A stretch of 64,000 nucleotides of DNA, from contig NW_005179389.1 in the NCBI RefSeq assembly GCF_000350225.1, forward strand, positions 1 to 64,000, given 5' to 3'. Position 1 is the stretch's first letter, and each line of letters begins with the position of its first letter. The position numbers and the translations under genes are program-made. Under the pieces are notes generated by a model. The model worked only from the letters and a program-made list of their open reading frames with translations. It did no database searches and had not been told where the DNA came from. The stretch is from Chondrus crispus (taxonomy: Eukaryota; Rhodophyta; Florideophyceae; Gigartinales; Gigartinaceae). Below, piece after piece: positions 42,551 through 52,023 of the stretch.

Positions 42551-44510
42551 CTCTGAGCCTTCCTCAGCTAGGTCCGGAAGTCCAGCATGAGGATCTTCGT
42601 CCTCAGTGACTGCTCTCGCCCAGGCAAGGTCTGGTTCAAACGGCACCCTTTCACGCAGCGAAAGGAAGAAGTCTTCATCCGTATCAGTCGAGTCAGCCGG
42701 CACGGCCCCCGAGTCTGACGTGAAGTCCTCACTGTCGGTAGCGGATCCCGGCTTCTTACAGTCTTCATCCATCTCAAGAATTACTTGAATCGTCTCAGCA
42801 CCCACAGTTACTTGGACATGCTGTTGCCCCAAATTAATGCACGTTTGGAGCTCCTCTAACGACGGCATCCCCACGATGACGTCGTACGGTGTTCCCGTAA
42901 AGACAAGGAAGTCCATCATGCTCACTAATCCCCCGAACGAGACGGGGACCTGGTGCAGTGATCCAACACAAGGGGAGCTCTTCCCATCTGCCACCGTGAT
43001 GTGTTTCTTCGCACTCTCTGGCGTCAGAGAAAGTCTCTTCATGAGGTGTGGCGACATGATGTTCGGCACCGCACCCGAATCCAGTAGTGCTTGAGCATCA
43101 GTTCCATAAACTTGAACAGTAACCACCCGAAGACGCCTCGGGAAGACATCCGTGTGGCCCGCAAACCCGCGAGAACGTCCCAATCTCCTGGATAGAAGGC
43201 GCTTCATCTCCTTCCTTGCTCCTTCATCGTCTTCACGGACAAGTTGTCCAAATGTCAGACCAGACGGCGCATTCGCCAGCTCTGACACGACGTTGTACTT
43301 GCTGACGTGCTCCTGGAGTGCCGCCTTCTTTGAACCATACTTCTTCTTCTGGCGTGCAGGCTTCACTCTCGGCACTCTCAGCGCCTCGTTCCAGGGGAGA
43401 GTTCCCCTAGGAGCTACCGGAGTGGGATTCAGCAGCCTCGGGATCGAAACGTCTTCACGGTTCTTCGACTGATTCGGCAAGGCCTCTCCTTCGGCGTTGC
43501 GTTTAATAGCTGCCACCAATTCTCCCTTGGTGGTCTCAGTTATGACCGTGACCTGCTTCGAGTCTCTGGTGGCCTTTTCACCGGCGTCGTTGGAAGAACC
43601 GCTTGCTTTGGGGCCATAAGCGCTTCCTGCGCCAGCGTTATCTTGGGGACGTGCATGAGCCACATTCTTTCTAGGAAAGCGGGACCAGCAGGTCTCCGTC
43701 GTGTGTAAAATCTTTCCACACGTTGGACAACGAGTATCACGGTGTGGGTTGGAACGACAACGAGTCGCTGAATGCCCTGGTTCCTTGCAATAGGAACATG
43801 TCCAACTCGTATCACTGTCCCCTGGCGTCTGTCGTTTCTTCATCATCAGTGACAGTTCCGCCAGCTGGTTGGTGATGGCGTCTACCTTGTTCTCCAGCTT
43901 GTCCTGTCGAGGATTCACATCAGAACGCATCAATACGCGCTTGGGCGTCACAGGTTCAACGGACTGCGCAGCAGTTTTCGCCGCCTTGAAGGCGTCACAG
44001 CCTGCAGAAAAGTCCTTCACGGTCTTCATCAGTTCTTAGTTCGTCGTCGGAGAACGATAGATCGCGAACTGAGCAACATCCAAATGTGCCATTACGGCAT
44101 TGCGAAGCAAGCCGTACTTTGCCTCGTCGTTGAGACCAGCCCTCCTGTAGAGCTTGTCCATTTCATCCATCGAAGTAAGCAAGTTCCTACCATCCAGTCG
44201 GCAACTCATAGCCTTCTGGATGTTTTCTTCTGGCCTCGGTGACTCCGTAAAACGGTCAGACAGGGCGTTCTTCACACCATCCCAGTTACTGGCGGCCTCG
44301 GTCAGACTCCCATTACGACTATACGTGTCATAGTGATAGTCGAACCGGACACCCTCGAGGTGTCATAGGATAGCTCCTGCCTTCTCCTCGTCAGGCTTGC
44401 GGCGCATAATGATGTTCTCGTATACGAACAGAAACTTGGAAACCTCTGATCCGTTCGACCCATCGTAGGTAACAGGGTTAGGGCCCGCACTTGTGTCTGC
44501 GTCGGCCCTC
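42551..44510 (-). pseudogene. gag: Gag-protease of element C
   Basis: Same reading frame as the following pol, so no frameshift is needed in this family. The gag domain begins soon after the primer-binding site (EVSKFLFVYENIIMRRKPDE near 44445-44390; WDGVKNALSDRFTESPRPEE at 44290-44230). The frame is interrupted by a TGA near 44365 and a TAA at 44036-44038. The open part 44029-42548 carries two canonical CX2CX4HX4C zinc knuckles (CSYCKEPGHSATRC near 43800 and CPTCGKILHTTETC near 43720) and a retropepsin motif ALLDSGAVPNIM near 43085. Ends at TAA 42548-42550, after which the frame continues into RT. Confidence 0.8.
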
Positions 44511-44523
44511 TACAAGAGTACCA
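44506..44523 (-). other. Primer-binding site of element C
   Basis: On the minus strand TGGTACTCTTGTAGAGGG follows the 5' LTR directly and starts with TGG. It differs from the site used by A and D. Confidence 0.65.
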
Positions 44524-44796
44524 TGTTGTTAGTGAAATGGGGGAGGCGGTTTGGGGAGCCTTCCGTTCCGGGGTGAGGGTCGGCCGAGTCGTCTTCTCCC
44601 CCCCTTTTTCCCCGCAGCGCCCGTCACCCTCTCTCTTTTATTTCTACGAAATTACTTCCAGAAGCGTCCACGCGTCCGGCCCGGATTCCGCCGGGCCGTA
44701 CGCGTGCGATTCTCTAAAATTCAAATAAAATCTCGGACTACAGTATAAAATTTCCCACAACAGTAAAAATGCAATTTTTCCTGAAAATATCCCACA
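44524..44796 (-). repeat. 5' LTR of element C
   Basis: 273-bp partner of 38151-38422; starts TGTTGTTAGTG and ends CCCACA in plus-strand reading. Differences are scattered substitutions and small indels. Confidence 0.85.
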
Positions 44797-44805
44797 ACCT
44801 ACAAG

Positions 44806-44823
44806 GTACCCTTCGAAGGGTAC
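44806..44823. repeat. 18-bp perfect palindrome, copy 1
   Basis: GTACCCTTCGAAGGGTAC, 9 bp right of element C. An identical palindrome is at 52516-52533. Possibly a terminal motif of a dispersed element. Confidence 0.6.
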
Positions 44824-45888
44824 AGTACAGCAACATGATACAACTTGTACTGTACAAGTGGGGTCACCATTTTCTTGAACCCCTCACAAAAATTAATGGA
44901 AAATATACTTTCCATTTACGCCCCAAGGCCAAATCGCCACCAAACGAGAGATCCCAATGCCCTGAGCCTTACTGTAATTATGAATTAGAGGACTCGAGGA
45001 CTGCTGACAAGTGGCATTTCTTTGTATCAAACACGATCTGAAGATAAACGTCACCGAATATTGCGCCTAATGCTTGAACGCCATGGTGCATATCCCAGTG
45101 ACTGGAATCATCAAATTTTATCTCATTTAATGTTCCGAAAAAAATCAAAAAAGATCAGGCGCATGTCCAGAGCGAGCTGCTAGCACTCTTTTTCGTGAGT
45201 AGCTCGGCGCACACTCATGGCTCTTGGGACCACATTGAGATCGCCATAATTACCTATATTCCAGCCAATTCGCGAATGGCGATAAACCGAAACGTTTGAG
45301 TAAGTCCAAGTACAGTAAAAGCGCGCGTGGAATCTGATTCTGGGCTCGGCTGATTAATTGGCTCAATCCTTCAAGAGATATAGCAATGTAAAGCTCCCAG
45401 ATGTTCTCAATTTTAGGCAGAATGGCGTCGAAAGCTAATTTAATTTAAATTTGGGCGGTTCCACTCACTAGGGCACTGATCAAAAATGAGTGACCTCACT
45501 TGTACCCTTGGTACCGGAAGAAAAATAAGGGCAACACATCACCAGATATTTAGACCAAAAGATAAAAGCGCTGCACCTCATGGCTGGTCAGACATTTCTC
45601 CAAATGCACCATAGCCGCAAACAGCTCACCACAACCTCCGCTACAAATCAGTGCTCCTTACCTGTTTACTGTAGTACAGTAGGTCTCTTTGGCAAATACG
45701 AGGTAATTGAAAAACGATGGACTAAGTGCCCAACGATCAGAATAGTTCCACAGTTACTGTAGACACCACAAAAGATTAAAAAATAAAATTTGGTCCAACC
45801 TTTCATGGAGAGGACAAGGATCTTACGCAAACATGGGGTAAATGCCCAAACACTGCACGTTTCATCAGATTGATGTCAGCTGCGGAAT
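44824..45888. other. AT-rich intergenic sequence, no gene seen
   Basis: About 1.06 kb with short ORFs, TACTGTA words and no recognisable protein, RNA gene or paired repeat. Confidence 0.5.
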
Positions 45889-46990
45889 TTATTCATCTTC
45901 CGTTTCCTCCCCATCCACAGCTTGCCCTCGGAACGTTATTGCCAGTCCCTGTCTACGGCGTTGTCGATAACGCTCCTGCACCCGCTTTCGCTTGTTCACC
46001 GTGGCATCCCCGATGGCACACAACCAATTACGAGACCTATGATAGGTGTCAGCATCGTCCCTTCGCAAAGCCTTGCACATGATGTGTGCATTCGTAAGAG
46101 CAACACAAAGTCGAAATATTGAGTCATAAAGATTCTCCCCCCACCTAAAAGTAGCTGACAAAACCGCCCACAACCCACAAGCACGGCCAAAAAAGTTCTC
46201 GACAATTATTCGATGGGCTGAAACCTTCTTATTGAAGGCGTCATCTTCAGCCGATAAAAGCCGACGAGGCGGGGTTTTCCGCGGATATATAGCCCGAACA
46301 AACTCCACAGCTCCTTGATAGCCCTTATCTGCGAGTAGAGACCAGCTATCTGGGTACTTGTCTGAAAGAATACCAATATCTGTGACCACCTTCCCGTCCT
46401 CCGTCTTTGCCAACGCCATGTCATGAAACGGCTTCATGTGCACCATAATGTCGATATCAGAATCTTAACCTGCGAAATGTTCGCTACAGCCTGCCGCAAA
46501 ACCGTTGGGCAAGACAGAAACCTCCACCTTAAATCCGCATAATTTATGCTTGCCGCTAAAAAAAATTCCTTCTTGAATGCTGCCGCTCGGTCGATTAGCT
46601 TGTTGAAAGGTAACATCTGTAGCGTATTGAGCAAACTTCAAGTGCTTGAATGCCCTCTTTTCGTCCAGCAGTCGCTCCATGGGCCACCGTTCCGCGTTTT
46701 CCAGTACAAAAAGTTTATAGAATCTTGTAGAGATCATCAAAATGAAGCGTGTAACCAATCGCTCGAACGTCGCACCCTTCATCTTGAACGTCTGGCCGAG
46801 ATAATGCCACTGTCCTCCATGTTCGAGAGTAGCTAGGACCATGGAAAGGGCGTCCTATGCGGTGTACTGAGATCGTCGCCCACGTGCAACGTTGTAATTA
46901 TTGGCCAAGAAGGTGCGGAATTTTCCGTAGAGCTGAATAAACTCCTTGATGGTAAAGTTTGTTAACTGAACAGTGGCAGTGCCTCCTCCG
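45889..46990 (-). pseudogene. DDE_4-type transposase (Harbinger/ISL2EU-like), broken
   Basis: One frame from about 46985 to 45889, interrupted by TAG near 46857 and TAA at 46465-46467. N-terminal part: FTIKEFIQLYGKFR and ARGRRSQYTA, then LATLEHGGQWHYLGQTFKM. Catalytic blocks: Asp in YATDVTFQQANRP (near 46620), Asp in DSDIDIM (near 46455) and Glu in HRIIVENFFGR (near 46195). A basic C-terminal tail with RQRRRQGLAITF ends at 45889. Such enzymes excise and insert DNA by a DDE mechanism. No terminal inverted repeats were found around it, and the two stops leave it inactive. Confidence 0.8.
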
Positions 46991-47209
46991 TTATTATAGA
47001 ATGTGTCCAGAATGGGGCTGTCTGAATCATTCTACTTGTCAGTGTTCGCTTGTGGCTCGAAGGGATACTGCGCGAGAGCCGTTTCGAGGCCAATGGCCGC
47101 ATCCGCCAAAATCTGTAAAGCGGCTTGTGCATCGGTGGGCGTTATCGCTTTCATGACGGCCAGAGCGAGATCGGAATGATGACGCAGAGTGGGGTGGGCG
47201 AACCGTGGC

Positions 47210-47770
47210 GAGCTGTCGGGGGAGGTAGGTGTGGTTCCTGTTGGGGGAGGTAGAGGTAGGTTTGGTTGCTGATGGAGGAGGTAGGGGTGGTCGCCGTCGA
47301 GGAAGGCGGATGTGGCCACCGTCGGGAAAAGTGGGTGTCGTCGCCGTCAAGGAAGGGTATTGTTGTCTCTGTGAGGGGAGGTGAGTGCCAACGCCGTGGG
47401 GAGAGGTGGTTGTGATAGCCGTCAGGGGAGGGAGTGCTGCTGCCGTCGGGGGAGGTAGATGTGGCCGTCGTCAGGGGAGGTGTGTCGCGGCCGTCGGGGG
47501 AGGTGGGCGTAGTCGTTGTGAGGGGAGGTGGATATCGCCGCCGTCAGAGGAAGTGGGTGTATTCGTCGTCAGGGGAGATGGATGTGGACGTCGTCAGGGG
47601 AGGGGGGTGTCGCCGTCGTCGGGGGAGGTGGATATGGGCGCCGTCAGGAAGCAGGTGGGTGTGGGCGCCGTCATGGGGAAGGTTGGGGTGTTAGCCATCA
47701 GGGGTGGCGAATGGGGCCGTCGTCCGGGGTAAATTTGGGGGTAGCTGTCATGGGAGGTGAGTGCGATTAC
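47210..47770. repeat. 25-bp G-rich minisatellite
   Basis: Units such as GTCAGGGGAGRTGGATGTGG plus a CGYC end; starts at 47543, 47568, 47593 and 47618 show an exact 25-bp period, with looser copies on both sides. Strong G/C strand asymmetry with runs of four or more G, so G-quadruplex formation is possible. ORFs through it are by-products, since 25 is not a multiple of three. Confidence 0.85.
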
Positions 47771-47893
47771 GTGGAGATATGCAGGGATGGATCGCAGTGT
47801 AGTGAGATGGCGTGATTTGAAAAGACCGCCCAATGCTCATGATGCGTTTCTGCGCTCAGCATTGGTGGCACCGCTCATGTTATGATTGACTAG

Positions 47894-47993
47894 NNNNNNN
47901 NNNNNNNNNNNNNNNNNNNNNNNNNNNNNNNNNNNNNNNNNNNNNNNNNNNNNNNNNNNNNNNNNNNNNNNNNNNNNNNNNNNNNNNNNNNNN
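47894..47993. other. Assembly gap (100 N)
   Basis: Exactly 100 undetermined bases, the usual placeholder for a gap of unknown size, 125 bp after the minisatellite. Confidence 0.99.
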
Positions 47994-48532
47994 GGGAGAT
48001 AGTCTTTCCGTATTTACTCCGTCGTTTCCGTTGCTACCCATGGTTACTGTATGGTAATAATATGGGCGTTGTCAATTGACAACTGTGCAAAAGGTCTATT
48101 GTTGATTACGACACAAGCCCATACTTATTTCTTCTTTGAACGCAAGCATGCAGATCCATGATAAATGTTCGGTCGCATGCTTTCCGTATATCGTATGTAC
48201 GGTATGTACAGGTACAGTACCTGTAAAATGGAAACCTTCTGGGTGTAGAAGTAACCTAAACCCCTTAGAGCATCTCCACTGGCGAGGGTCTATGGGATAT
48301 AATGTATTTGTCCAAAATGCCAGGTGGAGAATTACAACTGGCTGCCAGTCAAAAATTAGACCGCACTCGGCCGCGGGTCTATGCTATTGATAGATGGAGC
48401 TAAAAAGGGACCCCTCTCCACCAGTGACGGTCTAATGGTCTATCTTCTGCTCTCGCACGCCTGCCCCCCCTCCCTTCGTAATTCCCCCGCCCCTCTCTCT
48501 AACTGCCAGTTTCGTATTTCTACAGAACGACC

Positions 48533-49921
48533 ATGAACTTCAACTTAGACGAACTCGTGCATGACAGTGACGACGACATTGTCGATACTGTCGCAATTAT
48601 TGTAGCACATGATAAGCTTAACGAAAAGAATGACGGAAAGCACGGCGGATCCCGTCCTGGACGTAGTCCAAACATCTTGCGAGACTTTTCGAGTGGGCAT
48701 CGCCGCATAATGCTGGATTACTTTTGGGACGAGCGGAGCATGAGGGATGATGGATCGGGAGAGCGGGGTCCTGTTTACAGTGCTGGCCTCTTCGAAAGAA
48801 GGTTCAGAATGCCGAAAGAGCTTTTTCTCCGCGTGTACGACGGTGTCATGGAGAAAAACGCCTACATAAGACTGGGGATTAATTCGGACTGTACAGGACG
48901 AAAAGGAATCCATCCGCTGCAAAAGGTTGTTGCTTCCATGAGGCAGCTGTCCTACGGCATTCCAGGTGACGCTGTGGATGAGTACTGTAGAATGAGTGAG
49001 ACTACCGCTCTGAAGTCGCTCCGAGAGTTTTGCCGGGGTGTGGTTTCTGCATTTGGAATTGAATACCTGCGCGCGCCGACGCAAGTAGACCTTCAGCGCA
49101 TTGAAGCGCCATTTGCACAGGTAGGATTTCCGGGCTGTATGGGATGTGTGGACTGTGCAGGGTGGGATTGGAAAAATGCACCAAAGGCACATCAAGGTCA
49201 TAACGTAGGAAAAGAAAAAGTCTCTACACTACGAATGGAAGTTATTTGCGATTTGGATCTTTGGATATGGCATTGTGCCTTTGGGTACCCTGGAAGCATG
49301 AACGACATCAACATCCTTGATGTCAGCCCGCACTTTGCAGAGGTTTTAAGCAGAGTCTACCCTCCTTTCCGCGTGGAAAGTGTAATTGCAGAAAAAAGGT
49401 TTGACTGGTTCTATTACTTGGCTGACGGAATATATCCGAACTACAAGGTTTTTGTCAAGACTTTGCCGGAGACACAAAATCCGCGAAAGCAAATGTTTCG
49501 AATGCGACAAGAGGCAGTTCGCAAAGCAGTAGAACGGGTTTTTGGGGTTCTGTTCGCTCGCTGGAATATTTTATATTCCCCCGGGAGGCTCTGGAGCGCA
49601 AGTGATATGGAGGAAATTGTCTCTGCCTGTGTCATACTTCACAATATGATCGTCGAAGAGCGCAGAGGAGGGTTTTCTGGCGATGGGACCGGAGGTGTGA
49701 GGATATCTGATGCGGAGATTGACGCTCTGATAGCTGCCGACTCTAGGTCCATCATTGTGCCAATTGCTGATGGTGAGAACGGCGGTACAGGGTGCTTTAC
49801 GTCTGCAGTTAGAATTGGGTCGACAGGGCACGATCGTGGGGATTATGCCAAGCATGTGGCGCTCACAAAAGCCTTAATCACGCATATTTGGCAATCTTAC
49901 GCTAATACGGAACCTGAATGA
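48533..49921 (+). CDS. PIF/Harbinger transposase
   Basis: 462 residues, single uninterrupted ORF, ATG at 48533. It belongs to the plant-type Harbinger nuclease family (Plant_tran/DDE_4). Catalytic residues in the expected contexts: Asp207 in GCVDCAGWDW, Asp258 in GYPGSMNDINIL and Glu334 in AVERVFGVLFARW. Before this are an acidic N-terminus, a basic SRPGRSPN segment and the helical FERRFRMPKELFLRVYD block shared by the family. The enzyme would cut at the 15-bp repeats and insert at TWA sites, normally together with the Myb-like partner encoded downstream. All key residues are present and the length is usual for the family. Confidence 0.93.
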   Translation: MNFNLDELVHDSDDDIVDTVAIIVAHDKLNEKNDGKHGGSRPGRSPNILRDFSSGHRRIMLDYFWDERSMRDDGSGERGPVYSAGLFERRFRMPKELFLRVYDGVMEKNAYIRLGINSDCTGRKGIHPLQKVVASMRQLSYGIPGDAVDEYCRMSETTALKSLREFCRGVVSAFGIEYLRAPTQVDLQRIEAPFAQVGFPGCMGCVDCAGWDWKNAPKAHQGHNVGKEKVSTLRMEVICDLDLWIWHCAFGYPGSMNDINILDVSPHFAEVLSRVYPPFRVESVIAEKRFDWFYYLADGIYPNYKVFVKTLPETQNPRKQMFRMRQEAVRKAVERVFGVLFARWNILYSPGRLWSASDMEEIVSACVILHNMIVEERRGGFSGDGTGGVRISDAEIDALIAADSRSIIVPIADGENGGTGCFTSAVRIGSTGHDRGDYAKHVALTKALITHIWQSYANTEPE

Positions 49922-50247
49922 CCGTCTTGCACAGGGATTGGGTTTCTCTGATTGACACAGTTTCAATTACGTCGCACTCTCTACCGCCTCTAAAATCACA
50001 GGGCGCTGTACGCTGCACCCGAAAATATTAGAGCTCCCCTAAGACGTTCCTGGAGCAGGCCGAGACCGGCCCGTCGGATCCCCCTCCACATAGTACAGTA
50101 CCCTTGGTAATGTACAACGCAGTATATATGAGCGTGTTCGTCTCTCTTATCACAGAGCAAAGTAAGACAGAACACGACCTGGGGATAAGTCGCAGCAGTT
50201 AGCATTTGCAAAAGCTTTAATGTATGTCACAAAAATGTGACTCTCCC

Positions 50248-51354
50248 TCAGTGACCGCAATGTGTGGATGTCTCATTAAGAATATCTTTCATCTGCATGC
50301 TTCGAGGCCTCGAAGCCGGCTTAGAAATGTAATCACCAGAGACATAGGATGTACGTATCTCAGTTGGAAGCGGGTCATCATCATCGGGATGATTAAATTC
50401 TTCTCCATTTGCGATCAATGCGTGTGCAGAACTCGAATCCTCACCATAACAAGCCGCTTCCGTTGGAAAGCTGCTTAACTCTTCGTCCAAGTCCTTTTCC
50501 AAATCGGCGAGCATCTTTCTTTCGGTAAGGCGGAGGTATTTCGATCTTGCTTGTGCGCTCACCCCCTCGCTCGAAAAAAATTCTCGTCGTTCTCTCAGCT
50601 TCGCCAGTACCAAAGCCTTTTCTGCAACAATTGCTTTTCTTTGTTGCACTTTTCCTAGAAATTCTAGTTTTTCGTTTGCTTCTTTTTTGACGTGTAGTGC
50701 ATTGCTCATGTTCTTCGTCTTTTTGACGCCTACAGGTCGAGAGATAGCGTCTGGCACTTGCACCTCGGGTGCTCCTGTTTCCTGCGACTCTTCTATCGCG
50801 ATTCCCTCCTCATCATATATTGCTGCAGCAGCCTCTGCTCGCTTTTTCTGAGCATTTCTACGCTTCTTGGCTTTGGTTGTCACTTCATCGATAGATGTCC
50901 AAATTCTTGTGCTCGACAAAAATTTCCAAGCTTCAGGAAATGGGAAAGGTCGAACGGGCTCGACGGGATCCGGAGAACAGTACAAGTGCATTTCTGTTGC
51001 AGAACTTACCTGGCCATTGTACATAGCTGTAGCAACTCGCTTATGATCTGAATCCGTGACATTACCGGTCATCGCTGCCTTAATCCTTTTCATGTTTGCC
51101 TCCATTTTCATGCATGCTGCTTTGATATCCTTAAATCTTTGCCAGACTGAGCAACTGGAACGTGATTCCAGAGGTAGTAGCACATCTCCCTGCTCGTAAT
51201 GGTTTGTAATTAAATCGTTGTACCGCTCGGCAATCTGAGCTTCGAAAGTTCCTTTCCGCTGCGACGATCCAGTTACCGCGTTTTCAGATACCTCCATGTA
51301 CGCCTTGCATGTTATGACGTCCTCAACGGGCGTCCATGACTTTCCCCTTCCCAT
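50248..51354 (-). CDS. Harbinger Myb/SANT-like DNA-binding partner
   Basis: Convergent with the transposase inside the same transposon. I start it at the ATG at 51354 (MGRGKSWTPVED), giving 368 residues, because the family domain begins here; the longer frame up to 51705 only runs through a duplicated segment. Residues about 4-90 form a Myb/SANT or trihelix-like domain (SWTPVEDVITCKAYMEVS, then AERYNDLI and SSCSVWQRFKDIK). The middle has a KKTKNMSNAL stretch; the C-terminal half is a long charged helix with likely coiled coil. In Harbinger elements such a protein binds the subterminal repeats and brings the transposase into the nucleus. Intact. Confidence 0.85.
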   Translation of the reverse strand: MGRGKSWTPVEDVITCKAYMEVSENAVTGSSQRKGTFEAQIAERYNDLITNHYEQGDVLLPLESRSSCSVWQRFKDIKAACMKMEANMKRIKAAMTGNVTDSDHKRVATAMYNGQVSSATEMHLYCSPDPVEPVRPFPFPEAWKFLSSTRIWTSIDEVTTKAKKRRNAQKKRAEAAAAIYDEEGIAIEESQETGAPEVQVPDAISRPVGVKKTKNMSNALHVKKEANEKLEFLGKVQQRKAIVAEKALVLAKLRERREFFSSEGVSAQARSKYLRLTERKMLADLEKDLDEELSSFPTEAACYGEDSSSAHALIANGEEFNHPDDDDPLPTEIRTSYVSGDYISKPASRPRSMQMKDILNETSTHCGH

Positions 51355-51462
51355 AACGGCCAAACAGGAGAAGCAGGAGGGATATGTTAGTAAAAAGAAA
51401 GGGGGAGGAGATGTGCGTACCTCTTTCATGCCTGATAAATGAATTTCCATGTGTACGTGTGT

Positions 51463-51799
51463 GCAGTATGGAAGACCTTTGCGCGCTCTTTCCGTCACAA
51501 AACAGTGAATGACGGCAATGGGCAGTTTGGGTAGCACATAAATGTCGCGGGAACCGTATGACTGGAAATAACCCGTAGACCATGCGAAGGGGATGGGGGC
51601 GGCGGTGGCGAGAAAGGCAGGACGAGAAATGCAGTATGGAAGACCTTCGCGCGCTCTTTCCGTCACAAAACAGTGAAGGACGGCAATGGGCAGTTTGGGC
51701 AGCACATAAAAGTCGCGGGAACCGTATGACTGGAAATAACCCGTAGGTCAGGCGAAGGGGATGGGAGCGGCGGTGGCGAGAAAGGCAGGACGAGAAATG
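51463..51799. repeat. 168-bp tandem duplication in the Harbinger element
   Basis: Two copies starting at 51463 and 51631 (GCAGTATGGAAGACC), about 95 percent alike, upstream of the Myb-like gene on its minus strand. They likely hold its 5' leader or promoter. The in-frame extension of the Myb-like ORF through here is repetitive (LPKLPIAV occurs twice). Confidence 0.85.
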
Positions 51800-52023
51800 C
51801 CAAGATTTGTGCTTCACGTGTGCAACGTGGCGAATAGATCGGGTCTATTGCCGGGTCTATTTCGGGGTCTGAATAGATCCTGCGATAGACCCACGGTATT
51901 TTTTGGTAGGGATAGACCCCGTGTTTTTTGGAACGAGTGGAGACGAAATTGTCTAATGGGTCTAAAATTCATGGGCCATAGATCATTAGACCCAAAAAAC
52001 ACCAACCAGTGGAGATGCTCTTA

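Larger units (their letters stand above)
38151..44796 (-). mobile_element. LTR retrotransposon C (gypsy type), complete structure, dead coding region
   Basis: 6.6 kb between two ~272-bp direct repeats. On the minus strand: 5' LTR (44796-44524), primer-binding site, one gag-pol frame, a 1.4-kb 3' region, purine-rich end and 3' LTR (38422-38151). RT lies before integrase, as in gypsy elements, but the family is distinct from A/B/D. Flanks ACATA and ACCTA could be a target duplication with one change. The coding frame is interrupted by at least six stops and some frameshifts. Confidence 0.85.
48268..52020 (+). mobile_element. PIF/Harbinger DNA transposon, apparently complete
   Basis: 3,753 bp with perfect 15-bp terminal inverted repeats GAGCATCTCCACTGG and a TTA duplication on both sides (48265-48267 and 52021-52023), the 3-bp target typical of the superfamily. 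It carries two convergent genes: the transposase (plus) and a Myb/SANT-like DNA-binding protein (minus). Both subterminal regions are rich in GGGTCTA words in both orientations. No stop or frameshift is seen in either gene, so it may be recently active. Confidence 0.93.

Noticed and set aside
47385..47833. Several ORFs of 80-115 codons on both strands
   Set aside because: They run through the 25-bp minisatellite and have no independent support.
51355..51705. N-terminal extension of the Harbinger Myb-like protein
   Set aside because: It reads through the 168-bp duplication and gives repeated peptide; the family domain starts at the ATG at 51354.
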